From the NCBI GenBank assembly GCA_011800155.1, contig JAALGH010000018.1:1-37679 (forward strand): a stretch of 37,679 bases of DNA, in the 5' to 3' direction. The position numbers were made by a program, and so were the translations under genes. Shown in pieces: positions 11,625 through 21,131 of the stretch (positions are counted from its first letter, which is position 1; every line of letters starts with the position of its first letter). The notes under the pieces are model-generated. The model saw nothing but the letters and a program-made list of their open reading frames with translations, had not been told where the DNA came from and did not search any database. This stretch comes from Flammulina velutipes (Eukaryota; Basidiomycota; Agaricomycetes; Agaricales; Physalacriaceae).

Positions 11625-12792
11625 ATGCCTTCTCCTATCGCTTTGATTCCTCTATGGGCCAACTTCAAAATCGCCATGATTCCGGGTTTGGACAAGCGAT
11701 TTTCCGAGGAGGCCTTGGACTTTTTGCAGGCTGAGACTGGTCTCGCCGTTGCTATATCGTTATATCGCACTGCTCAAGGCTTTCCTATCGTGGCCACGCC
11801 ACTCAATAGCTTGGATCTTACCGCACGGTATACCGATGCGGCTGCGGACTTGCACTTAGGTCCTGCTCGTCAGATAGACGCTCCTACGTTGAGGTTCACC
11901 CTAGGCGTAATGGTACGTCTCGGATTTTTCCTTACATTTCGCGGGTCTAACGGTCTTGATAGCAACACGCTTCTAGTTTGTGGCATTGCGAACATCCCGA
12001 CTTTCGTACAGGGCAAGCCTACAACTTAGCTTCGTTGTATATCGTCTGTCTTCGATTGGTGTCCAACTTCTTTCATGGACGCACGGGAAACTGTACCCTC
12101 GATGGTCTTTCCTTCGAAGGATGGCTTTCCAAAGTATATCGCCAACCCCATATGCACTTTACGGAGTTGTACTTGGATGCTAGCGCCGATTTCATCGTGA
12201 GTTCTTTAACCTATACACCTTTTCCGTACTAAATCTCGGGATTTTCCATAGACCAGCGTAATGTTGGGCTATCATAGGGGAGCGCCTGACTCTTTGGGTG
12301 GGATCTTTGCCCATCCTGAGGTCTTGGATGCTATCCCTGTCCCTCTATCTCGTATGGATGCCAGCGACGTTCAATTGGTCGCTTGGTGGCCTCGTTATCT
12401 TTCCGCTAACAACATTCAGCCCGAGTTTGATACTCGTCCTATCATGTATGAACGGGTCGTTACCAACGGTTATTCGCCTTTACACGATTTTCCGGCTGGG
12501 TTGGTTGACGCTAGTGACCTCAGACTTGGTCCCCACGCCGAACGCTTCACTGAGTTCGTACCAGAGCCCCATTGTGTTGCTCAACGGCGATCTAGCTCAA
12601 CGCCTGAACTTGTTCCAATCAGTTCTCCAGTACCAGTGGTCAGATCTTTCGTAAGTCTTTCTGTTCGACGTCTAGTGTATTATTCTAACACCTTTCTTCT
12701 GATAGACCCACTTCAATACGCTAGGACAGACTATGTGTACCCACTGTCCCACTAGTCATCCTGCCGTCGAATGTACTCCTCCGACCCAGTAG
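11625..12792 (+). CDS. Accessory gene A-2, unknown protein with zinc-knuckle-like C terminus (335 aa, 4 exons), inner copy
   Basis: Predicted exons are 11625-11912, 11963-12196, 12252-12650 and 12706-12792; introns of 50, 55 and 55 nt, all GT..AG and phase 0. The C-terminal CX2CX3HX4C motif lies within the last 20 residues. The body contains no family I can name; it is rich in Trp, His and Pro around residues 97-140. The unspliced frame runs past the third donor to a TAG at 12755, so intron retention would give a longer protein lacking the knuckle. Intron 2 holds TTTCCG-N10-CGGGAT (12224-12239). I see only one amino-acid change from the outer copy in the long third exon. The 3' end faces A-3. 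Confidence 0.73.
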
Positions 12793-13526
12793 TCGGATTT
12801 TCCGTTAAAAGTCTATCATCTTGGTGTTAGACACTTAGTCTATATCGTTTGTCGGTTATCCTATGTCGTAGCGCTATACCTTCAATTTAGACCCTTTCCT
12901 TGTTACCAAGTTCGTTCTGTGGTTCAAATTGATGGTGGCGCGGGAATTCCCGTATCTTCATCGGAGTTGAGTATTCTTCATGCTATTGCATTCGTACTCG
13001 TAGCCTCAGGTATATATGGCTTAAGACCTTCGTTGGCTAGTTCTTCTATGTAACTTGAGACGTACTAGCCTTAGCGTAGCCTCTAGTTATAACCAATGTT
13101 CGCTCTCCTGATAAGTCCGGAGATCGTCATGATTTATGGCGTCTCCCATTGACTTATTAGAAGCTATCCTACTGGTATCTTTGTTGGTCTACTAAGCTTC
13201 CACCTAGTAGAGTCTGTTTTTCCACTTGAAAACCCGGAGAATCCCTTGTCTCAATGACTTGGTATCTCTTGTTGGTTTTCAAGCTTTTTCTTGATCTTAG
13301 TTCACACCATTTTACCAATCTGAAGCGCGCTCGCTATTCTTTTCGTATCTGGCATATCGTATGTATATATATATTTTTGGCACTGAGGCCGCTAAGTCCA
13401 ATGTTCATATATAAGTCCGCGAAGAGGAAGAGTCCGACAAAAACCCGGCATAGAAAACCAAGACTAAAGATTACAAATGTTAGAGGGAGCTAGGCTTCGA
13501 CCTCCTTCACTTGCAAAATCCTTCCC
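12793..13526. other. Spacer between the 3' ends of A-2 and A-3, inner copy
   Basis: No gene. It holds the internal purine-tract module at 13142-13179 and a TA-rich run near 13362-13375. Similarity to the outer copy is very high up to about 13310 and then drops abruptly, marking one edge of a divergent block that continues through A-3. Confidence 0.6.
13142..13179 (-). other. Internal purine-tract module (module ii), inner copy
   Basis: Minus-strand TAATAAGTCAATGGGAGA again matches the terminal PPT at 16 of 18 positions. It lies about 3.8 kb from the LTR-proximal PPT. Confidence 0.5.
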
Positions 13527-15687
13527 CTAACGACGACGACTTGGTCCAGCAACGGCATTTTCCGTTGACAACCCATAGTACGTTAGGACGCTGGGATCTC
13601 CCCAATGCCTAAGTAAATCGTTGACGGCGTCCGTCAGTCTGCCGTTTTGTTCGACCAGCTGGTCGACGTCGTTTCGGAGACCTTGTATCGTCTCGAGCAA
13701 GGCCTGAGGTCGTCGTTTGACCAAGTCGGATTCTGGATCCAACTTCTCGCACTTCAACTTCATGACCTGGCAGCGTATACAGGACTTAGTTGTCGGGGTC
13801 GCGTATTGGCATTCCTTATTTTTCTTGAGACACTCCTTGCAAAGCACTTGGGAGTACTTCCAGAGTTCGCCTTCAGGAATGGGCCCCTTTGCCTTGCGCT
13901 TGCCTTTGCTCTTGGCTGATGGTACGGCGCCCTTAGCCGTTTTTCTCTTCTTCCTCGCAGGCCCTTCACTTTCCGACCCTTCTTCGGAATCGTCCGTTGG
14001 TTCGTCGGAGGGTTGGAAATCGTCGTTGTTGGGCTCGAAGTCCTCATCGTTGTTCAGCTCGAAGTCATCCTCCTGCTGTTCTTCGTCTTCCTTCTCGCCA
14101 TCATCATCGCCACTGCTATCATCTGCATCGCCATCTTCGATCTCCCGAGTCCTCTTCGTTCCCTTGGCTTTCGCGGGCGAGTCCGGTTTTGACATCGGAG
14201 TCGACTTGACGCTGGGTTTAGCTTTGGCTGCGGGAGCCACCTTACCCACAGCTTTCGTCGACGTCTTCTTCGTCATCTTCGTCTTCTTCTTGGGAGAAGG
14301 TGCCTCCTCATCCACGACCTCCTGTCCGGAGTCATCTTCCATTCTCGCTTGCTTTGCGCGAAAGCTCACCGCTCGTATAAACGCCATCTCCGGGTCTTCT
14401 ACCGGAGTTGCTGCGGGAGCTGCCATGGTCGATAGCTTCGACAGCTTTCGGTTTCCCAAGCCCTTGATTTCTTCTTGCGAAGGCATCGCAATGGGTGGAA
14501 GGGGCATCTGTTGGGAACCTTGGGTTGGCTTAGCCATCGGAGCCCTAGCAGGCCTAACCATAGCCATTGGTGGCATCTGCATGGGTGCTTGGACGGGTCG
14601 AGGTGCCACTACCTTTGGACTTGGAGCCTTTGGCATGGTTTTCGTTTTTCGGGGAGGTGGTCGTGGGATCTCTGAACTTGGAGACCTTTCCGGGGTTGGC
14701 GCGGACTTTTCCTTGCGCTCCCCGGAATCCTCTTCCTCGCTCTATCGTAGATCGTATTAGCTGTAATATAGCCTTTAGATTCAAGCTACTTACATCTTGC
14801 TCTTGGCCCTTGGAAGAGCCTTTCTTTTGTCGTGGCTCCTCTTGAGCCTCGCTATCTTCCTGATCCTAACAAATTCCGTTAACATTAGCGGAATTCGCTA
14901 TAACCTGGTATCGTACCTTGTCGACTCGCTTGTCTTCTTCAGGACCCTCGGATCCTGAGTCCTCTTCAACTTCGCTGGTCCTTGCTACGGCCATAGCCTT
15001 GACGGCCTCTTCGTCGTCCGAGCTCTCGCCGCTTGAGTCCTATAACAAGTCCGTTGAATATGCCGGAATCTAGTTCTTCTTCAAATCTCACCTTGACGTT
15101 GCCTTTGGCCTTTGCTCCCTTAGCTTTGTCTTGGTTTCGATCTTCTTCTTGGTCGTCGTCTTCGTCGTCGGACTTGTCTTTTTCGTCGACGACACCCTTG
15201 TCGACCTCTTTGCCTTTACCTTCAGGCGTCTAAGGTTTTTCCGTTGAGTTTCCCGGAATTTACCCGTTTGACTCAAGGAAACTTACTTTGACGTTTCTTT
15301 TCTCTTCAGCCTTCTTCTCGACCTTTTCTTCGTTACCACTTTCATCTTCACTTGTCTAGTTTGATTCCGTTAAATTATCGGAATCTGCCGAAGTGATCTT
15401 CATCTTACCGTAACATCCGGCAACTCATCATATAGTTGCCAAGCCCTCGTAAGGACTTGATCCAACCATACATCGTTGCTCGTTGCCGAATGCTTGAGTT
15501 CGTCGGCGGCTTTCTCGAACTGTCTCCAGAAGACCTGGTAGTCTTCCGGAACGTGGCAGACCGGCAGAGTCCGCCAATTGCCGGGAATAAATCGAAGTCG
15601 TCTGATCGCATTTTTGGAGAAGTGGCGGCGCTCGTATGCGAGCGCCTTGGGTCGGTTTTGTATTTTAAAGAAACTAGTCGAAGACAT
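13527..15687 (-). CDS. Accessory gene A-3, Zn(II)2Cys6 and coiled-coil protein (631 aa, 6 exons), inner copy
   Basis: Predicted minus-strand exons are 15687-15409, 15355-15287, 15229-15092, 15039-14917, 14865-14794 and 14741-13527; introns of 51-57 nt, GT..AG, all phase 0. Residues 1-93 form an unrecognised, probably globular domain. Residues about 94-260 are a highly charged Glu/Asp/Lys region; 263-330 are Pro/Ala/Met-rich; 370-500 alternate acidic and basic blocks with NLS-like KKRK. Six cysteines at about 528, 531, 538, 548, 551 and 558 (CX2CX6CX9CX2CX6C, at 13749-13841) fit the fungal Zn(II)2Cys6 cluster, with a longer central loop than Gal4. A Leu/Val heptad-like stretch (573-605) follows, as in dimeric zinc-cluster factors. 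Four of the five introns carry an everted CCG-N9/10-CGG motif. DNA binding in the nucleus is inferred, not shown. Confidence 0.8.
14690..14704. other. Intact counterpart of the insertion site, itself a CCG-N9-CGG motif
   Basis: In the inner A-3 the sequence TTTCCG-N9-CGGACT is uninterrupted. In the outer A-3 the second element is inserted here, duplicating CCGG. The target is therefore one half of the same everted motif seen elsewhere in the element. Confidence 0.7.
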
Positions 15688-16158
15688 TGTACTTGAAATA
15701 GACGTTGTCGCGTTGATCTGTATCGCGTTTTGGCAGAGTCGCGTCGCTGCGATGGTGGTTGAAGGATGAGTTCGTTTTTCTCAAATTTTCTCTTTAAGTT
15801 CACCATCACGGACCCGGTCCGGTGATCCTGTCGATCAACTCCGAAATGGAAAGGGCCATTCCGTTTTGATGGGCCTAGCTCTTCGGAATCTTATCTTAGA
15901 TTGTGGGGAATTTCCCAACCCCGCATCGGAAATGGTACCTTTTACTTAAAGAAAAGATATTCATCATTTGTACGGTTTGTATGCAGTATATCTTTAACGT
16001 TACTGCTATACTATCTTCGTTCTCAATGATAATACATCTTGAACGTATCGTTGGTATGTACCAAGTAAAATCGAAAATTCCTGGTAAATTCCGTTCGTTA
16101 TTCGGGAATGCCTCTATATCCCCCACAAGCTTTATATGATGGTATCCCTACCATCAGC
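15688..16158 (-). promoter_or_regulatory. Spacer between pol and A-3, inner copy
   Basis: This is the leader or promoter side of A-3. It holds ATTCCG-N9-CGGGAA at 16091-16105 and TATAAA-like sequence on the minus strand near 16131-16136. The 5' leader directly before the A-3 ATG differs by a 1-nt indel from the outer copy, so the longer upstream frame visible there is not conserved and the ATG at 15687 is the better start. No separate gene is supported. Confidence 0.45.
16117..16155 (-). other. Hairpin plus purine tract after pol (module iii), inner copy
   Basis: Three bases after the pol stop the minus strand has GATGGTA-GGGA-TACCATC, then ATATAAAGCTTGTGGGGGA. It resembles the LTR-proximal module: the hairpin differs at three of 18 positions, two of which are a compensating G-C to A-T pair change. 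This is where the 3' end of a compact gypsy element would be expected. Confidence 0.55.
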
Positions 16159-19100
16159 TCATGCTTTCTTGTTTAATTCGTCCATAACTTTGCCTACAGA
16201 GCCACGTATCATGTGTAGTCTCTTGAAGAACAAGTCTCCTAAGAAGCTAGGGTCTTTCCGTGAATAAAACGGAATAACCCGAAACTGCGCAATCTTGTCT
16301 TTGAGTAAGGATCCGTCTAGCTCACATAGGACATAGTTTCCACCAGTCGTACGCGATACTACGGCGTATGGACCCATGAATCGTTCTTTGAACTTGTGAT
16401 TAAGTTCCTCTTCAATCCTAGTATTCCGGACTAATACCAGTTCACCCGTTTTGAACTTGTGAGATGGCATTCTGTTCCTATGATCTTCCATGAACTTAGC
16501 CGCTGCTCGAATCTTGGCATCTGTGACTCTTTGCTTCATACGTTTCACATCTTCTTTGTGTTTAATGAGCTGTTGTGCACGAAACGCTATCAAGTCTGAA
16601 TGCGACACTAAGGAGTCCGGAATATCCACTAACCAAGTCACTTCGTTTATATCTAACGGTAGGATGGGTTCACATCCTGTTACCGCGTAAAACGGTGACT
16701 GTCCAAGTGTTCGTTTAACAGTGATTCGTTCTGCCCATAGTACTTCGTGTAGGTATGCCGGCCATTCTTCGGGATTTCCCCTACAGACTTTGAATAAGGA
16801 TTGTCTTATGTCCCAATGTCCGCGTTCGACCTTCCCATTAGCCTGTTTATTATACGGCGTAATGAGGATACCCTTGACTCCATACTTGGCTTCAATATGA
16901 ACCATTGCCTTCTTAATGGCAGGACCATTATCTGTTATGATCTGCTTTATACATCCCCAACGACATAGGATATCTTCGAAGAGCCAGTCTCCTAGAGTAT
17001 CCGCGTTCTCGTTGATCAAGGCCCTTGCTTCCGGCCAACCACTAAGTCCACATCGAGCCACTGTGACAGCATTATAGCCGTCATACTTTTTGATCTTCGG
17101 ATTTTTCCCGCCTGATTTCGGCATTCGGAATGTGTCCACAAAAGCAGTCTCAAATATTCCTGGTGTTGGTGTAATCGTAGGTTCCTTATGGATGATAATC
17201 TTCTGTCGTTTTTGGCAAAGAATACAAGTCTTAACAAACCAGTTCATGTCGTCTTCCATGCCTGGCCACCAGAACCTCTTGCCAACTAATTGTCGAACTG
17301 AATATTGTCCTTTATGGCCATGTTTATCATGTACTATAGTCACTACTGGCAACCGTTTCCCTACTAAGAGGACTCGTCGGTGCTTGTTTTCTTTGTGCTT
17401 CTTGTATAACTTCCCACCCGCAATGAAGAAATCCTTAGATGCCCAGTCCTTCAACGTTGATAGTTGTCTGGTGGACAATTCTTCAGTTTCATATTCACTG
17501 TTGCGTAGGCAAGCTTCAACGTGTGGCAAGAGAGTTTCCCAGAGTGCTTCTCTACTCGATCTTTCTAAGTCCGGAAACTCATCAATTGCTACCCATTTCT
17601 CAAGGTCTTCTACCGCCATTGCTGCTAGCTGACTAGCGCGGTATTCTTCTGAGGGCTGCTCGAAGTCGTTTACTGAGCTTTCCGGTAAACTTACGGGAAT
17701 TTCCCGTACTTCTTGCAGGTAACCTGTCTTAGTATCTATAGCATCTTTGAAGTCCTCGAAGGGGAGAGGCTTGTCCTCGTCCGCTAAGTCGTTAGGTTCT
17801 TCATACTCAAAGCTAGGCAGCTCGTCTTCTTCTTCATCTCCTGGAGGACGGGGTATGATAATGTCTTCAGGTGCAGGCACCCTTCGACTCAGTCCGTCCG
17901 GACCATGGACTTTTCCAGGTACATGTACCAAAGTGAAGTGGAACATGAGTATCTCTTCTGCCCATCTTTGTAGGTTCCCGTTGGTAAGGGAGTCGATGTT
18001 TGATAGCATTCCCTTAATGTACTTTGCATCGACTTCTACCTTCAGCTTTCGACAACCTAATAGATAGTACTTGCACGCCATTAATGCGCGGTGAAGTCCG
18101 AATAATTCCCTCTTTGATTGTGAGTATCTAGCCTCACGTTCGTCCAAGGTAATCGATAGGAACTTCGCATAGTATCGTTTCTTAGGGTCTTCAGGATCTT
18201 CTTGACTAAGATAAAATCCTACCGCCATATAAGAGGTATCCACCGATAATATAATCGGAGTATCCCAATCATAGTTCAAGGGCTTCAGCATGGGACTTGT
18301 CTCAAGGGCTCTTTTTAATGAGTCCATCGAGGCTTGTTCTTCTTCTCCCCAATGAAACAACACACCATCTCTTGTCAACCTGGTCATTGCCAGTGCTTTC
18401 TTAGAGTAGTCTTTCACAAACGTTCGGAAAACGCCTGCGGTTCCAAGGAATGAACGAACGTCTCTTAAGCATTCACAAGGCACCCAATCTGATATGACTT
18501 TTACTCGTTCTTCTGCAGGTTTACGTCCCTCATAGCAACAGGTATGACCTACTACTACGGTTTCGTTCGCGCAAATGATAGCTTTATGTCCAGAAAAGGT
18601 TCCCCCCGAGTACTTCATGCGTTGTATGATCCTATTCATGTTGATCATATGTTCCCATACGAATCGGCGGATTCCGTTATTTTCACGGATTGTCTCGTAG
18701 TTGCCATCTTTATCTTGGTACCTAGTAGCTGGCCCTCTAACTGGTACATCGTCTATGTAAGGCCTAGTAAAGGCTGGTATTTCGTCTTTGAGAATATGAG
18801 TAACATCTTCGTGGAAGATGGGTACTGAATTCGTCCAACCCATGGGTAAGGTCTTGAGTCGTAATGCCCCATACGGAGTAGAGAACGTTGTCATGTCTCT
18901 GGATTTTTCCGCTAAGTGTCGTTCGTCGTACCCGACATACAAGTCTAGGGTACCCCCACAAGCTCTTCCAGCAAACGCTTCCGCTAATTCTTCGGTGGCG
19001 GGAGGTAAGCCTGAATGCGCAATAGTAACTGCATTCAATGGTTCTAAGCTATGGACCAATCGAAGTTTCTTGCCATCTTTCTTAACTACACAGAACCAAC

Positions 19101-20103
19101 GCGACCTGTATGACGAGTTCGAAGGCTCATACACGCCGGAGTCCAGCTTGTTCTTTATTATCGCGCAGACTTCGTTGAAGATTCCCGGTGGAATCTTGAT
19201 TGGCCTTAGTACCCATGGTACATGAGGTATGACTGGCATGTCTACTGGCGGGAAGAAGTCTTCCCGGAATCTTCCCTTCTCTGATTCTTCCCATGCAAAG
19301 CCTTCATTCTGTTTGCACATGAGGTCGTCTATCAAATCTCGTTCTTGAGGCCATAGGAAATTTCCGGTATGGTCCTTCTGTACTTGTTCTCTTCGTTCTC
19401 CCGTGTATCGCCCGGTGGGTTGAAACTTAGGTGGATTGGGATTCAATACAGGCATTCCCTCCAGGGGATCACCTACAATGTTTCGCACAATTCTGAACTC
19501 GTCTGGTAAGGTTCCTAAGTGAGGTTTGACTTTCAACGCCACTGGCTTATATTTCTTCGAAGCTAGCACTTGTACAGGAGCGGCTTTCTGTTTGACTTGC
19601 TCTAGGAACTTGACTTGTTCTGAGCCCCATGCGTCAGGAGGTAGTGTAACCGTTAGATTGCTAAACACTTTACTTAGTTCGGCGGGAACGTCGTAGAATA
19701 TATTCGCTGTATCCAACTGATGGCTAGCTAAGTCCTGTTCAAAACTTGGAGGATACTTTTGATCGTCTGTTAAAGGCTGACTCCAAGTTTCTATCGTATT
19801 GGACAGGTTTCCATGTTTATGGAAGCCCGCTATCTTCTTGCGTGGAATTTTCCGTTGATTCCCCGGAAATTCCCTTCCTGTGCTATCGTATGCTACAGGC
19901 GGTTCTTCGTATTGATATTCATTGCGCAAGGGTTTAACTGCATTGTGAATACCCTCTGTGGATTTTCTTAGGTATAGGTTCGTAACGGCTTCGGTTGTGA
20001 AAGTTGACCGGGAATCTCCGGGCACATAGGTTTCCACCAAATGTATCCCCTGAGACCCTTGATCACTTAGGATTAGAGCAACCTCTCCTTGATCCTCGAT
20101 CAA
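16159..20103 (-). CDS. Pol: reverse transcriptase, RNase H, integrase (1314 aa open frame), inner copy
   Basis: Intact. RT carries LDLYVGYDE (first Asp about 387) and YIDD (449-452). RNase H has DTS (622), E666, D692 and GPDGLS (736). Integrase has an HX4H..CX2C zinc domain (925-963), catalytic D990, D1058 and E1093, and a GPY-type module near 1245. No chromodomain is seen. The open frame has no ATG at its head: the first codon counted here is TTG, and the frame is open back to about 20151, overlapping PR. It is therefore probably made by -1 frameshifting from PR, with a U5 run at 20121-20125 as a candidate slip site. This copy is the likely source of enzyme activity for the family at this locus. 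Confidence 0.95.
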   Translation of the reverse strand: MIEDQGEVALILSDQGSQGIHLVETYVPGDSRSTFTTEAVTNLYLRKSTEGIHNAVKPLRNEYQYEEPPVAYDSTGREFPGNQRKIPRKKIAGFHKHGNLSNTIETWSQPLTDDQKYPPSFEQDLASHQLDTANIFYDVPAELSKVFSNLTVTLPPDAWGSEQVKFLEQVKQKAAPVQVLASKKYKPVALKVKPHLGTLPDEFRIVRNIVGDPLEGMPVLNPNPPKFQPTGRYTGERREQVQKDHTGNFLWPQERDLIDDLMCKQNEGFAWEESEKGRFREDFFPPVDMPVIPHVPWVLRPIKIPPGIFNEVCAIIKNKLDSGVYEPSNSSYRSRWFCVVKKDGKKLRLVHSLEPLNAVTIAHSGLPPATEELAEAFAGRACGGTLDLYVGYDERHLAEKSRDMTTFSTPYGALRLKTLPMGWTNSVPIFHEDVTHILKDEIPAFTRPYIDDVPVRGPATRYQDKDGNYETIRENNGIRRFVWEHMINMNRIIQRMKYSGGTFSGHKAIICANETVVVGHTCCYEGRKPAEERVKVISDWVPCECLRDVRSFLGTAGVFRTFVKDYSKKALAMTRLTRDGVLFHWGEEEQASMDSLKRALETSPMLKPLNYDWDTPIILSVDTSYMAVGFYLSQEDPEDPKKRYYAKFLSITLDEREARYSQSKRELFGLHRALMACKYYLLGCRKLKVEVDAKYIKGMLSNIDSLTNGNLQRWAEEILMFHFTLVHVPGKVHGPDGLSRRVPAPEDIIIPRPPGDEEEDELPSFEYEEPNDLADEDKPLPFEDFKDAIDTKTGYLQEVREIPVSLPESSVNDFEQPSEEYRASQLAAMAVEDLEKWVAIDEFPDLERSSREALWETLLPHVEACLRNSEYETEELSTRQLSTLKDWASKDFFIAGGKLYKKHKENKHRRVLLVGKRLPVVTIVHDKHGHKGQYSVRQLVGKRFWWPGMEDDMNWFVKTCILCQKRQKIIIHKEPTITPTPGIFETAFVDTFRMPKSGGKNPKIKKYDGYNAVTVARCGLSGWPEARALINENADTLGDWLFEDILCRWGCIKQIITDNGPAIKKAMVHIEAKYGVKGILITPYNKQANGKVERGHWDIRQSLFKVCRGNPEEWPAYLHEVLWAERITVKRTLGQSPFYAVTGCEPILPLDINEVTWLVDIPDSLVSHSDLIAFRAQQLIKHKEDVKRMKQRVTDAKIRAAAKFMEDHRNRMPSHKFKTGELVLVRNTRIEEELNHKFKERFMGPYAVVSRTTGGNYVLCELDGSLLKDKIAQFRVIPFYSRKDPSFLGDLFFKRLHMIRGSVGKVMDELNKKA

Positions 20104-21131
20104 TTCCTCGAGTGTTGCAGAAAAACCGGTATAGCCGCGGGTTGCTGATACCTAGGCATTTGCCCTCTCTTGTATGTAGGCAAAGTGATTTTCTTCCCAT
20201 TGCTGGGATCTGTTATAGTCGCTACGACAGCACCATCTTTAAGGGTGGTTGTATTGATACTCGAGATCACATCAAAGGGTCGTCCTAAAAGGACTTCGTA
20301 TGCAGGGTCTCTGATGATATGAACTTGTAGATAGAACGTTATTCCACCAAAGTCAAATGCTACGTTTCTGGCTAAGCCTGCAGTGCGGGTTTGTCCTTTG
20401 TCGGCGCTTTCCATAATAATGTTGAATGAAGGATCGAATGGGATTCCTAATTCAAGCGCGGCTTTTAACGACATCGATACAATTTGGGACCCGCTATCAA
20501 GTAGACTTTCCTTCTTGCCGGCCCCAAAGATCGTGGGCCATAGGGTTCGAAGGTCAGCACTTTCAGCTGCAACGTTTGATCGTGGTAGTTGGTATGGGCC
20601 AGCGTAACCCGTATGGTTAAACAGTTGTTCGACCAAATCATGGCATACCACTGATCCTAGAGGTAGCTGACTCGAATTTTGTAAGTTAATCGAGTAGTAC
20701 ATAGGATCTTCACTTGCGTGATATTCCGGGATTTCGTCGGATTCAACTGTCTGCTGGTTGACCTTAACGTTCTTTGCTCTTAAGTTTTCTAACAGGTCTT
20801 TCTGCCAAGCCTCGTTAGTCGCTAACAGTTCTTCGGGGAGTAGTTTCTTCCATAGAGAACGCCATCCGGGATTCCGACTAAGGAGATCCTTTAGCTTTGA
20901 TATGCGTTGGTAGCTCTTATGTTTTTCTACTTCCTTCTTTACTGCGGCTTCTTCCGTGGCGTTAGCGGGATTTTCCCGTTTATCTTCAGTCTTGCGACTA
21001 TCTATGGGTTCTGGTCCTTCCAGTACCTCCTCGAGTATCTCACTCAAGTCGGGTTCTTCATCGTCTATTTCCGCCACTGGTGGCTCCACGAATTTTACTT
21101 GTTTCTGTCGAGTAGGGATCACTACTTCCAT
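20100..21131 (-). CDS. Retropepsin-containing protein (PR), inner copy
   Basis: An open frame of 343 aa from the first ATG. LLDSGS (about 211-214) is the aspartic-protease active site, and LLGRPF (281-286) is the conserved C-terminal strand. Residues 1-200 are charged and less typical. The frame is open further upstream, without a stop, to the end of gag (about 21370), reading a Gln/Arg/Pro/Glu-rich linker. It is in the -1 frame relative to gag, so expression by frameshifting is likely, with initiation at the ATG as the alternative. It overlaps the pol frame by about 50 nt. Confidence 0.88.
   Translation of the reverse strand: MEVVIPTRQKQVKFVEPPVAEIDDEEPDLSEILEEVLEGPEPIDSRKTEDKRENPANATEEAAVKKEVEKHKSYQRISKLKDLLSRNPGWRSLWKKLLPEELLATNEAWQKDLLENLRAKNVKVNQQTVESDEIPEYHASEDPMYYSINLQNSSQLPLGSVVCHDLVEQLFNHTGYAGPYQLPRSNVAAESADLRTLWPTIFGAGKKESLLDSGSQIVSMSLKAALELGIPFDPSFNIIMESADKGQTRTAGLARNVAFDFGGITFYLQVHIIRDPAYEVLLGRPFDVISSINTTTLKDGAVVATITDPSNGKKITLPTYKRGQMPRYQQPAAIPVFLQHSRN
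20121..20125 (-). other. Candidate -1 slip site between PR and pol
   Basis: A run of five U on the minus strand within the short PR/pol overlap. It is not a canonical X-XXY-YYZ heptamer in the PR frame, but a single-codon UUU slip would move into the pol frame. The outer copy is identical at 30556-30560. Confidence 0.35.

Noticed and set aside
15409..15809. Upstream extension of A-3 beyond the ATG at 15687
   Set aside because: In-frame in the outer copy but shifted by a 1-nt indel in the inner copy, so most likely 5' leader.
15896..16126. Small minus-strand ORF between pol and A-3
   Set aside because: Begins at GTG, not ATG, and its C-terminal part is frame-shifted between the two copies.
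18671..18688. CCG-N9-CGG occurrence in pol as an inserted mini-repeat
   Set aside because: It encodes ENNGIRRF, a part of RT that looks conserved in related gypsy elements, so it cannot be a recent insertion. Kept only as a motif count, possibly by chance.
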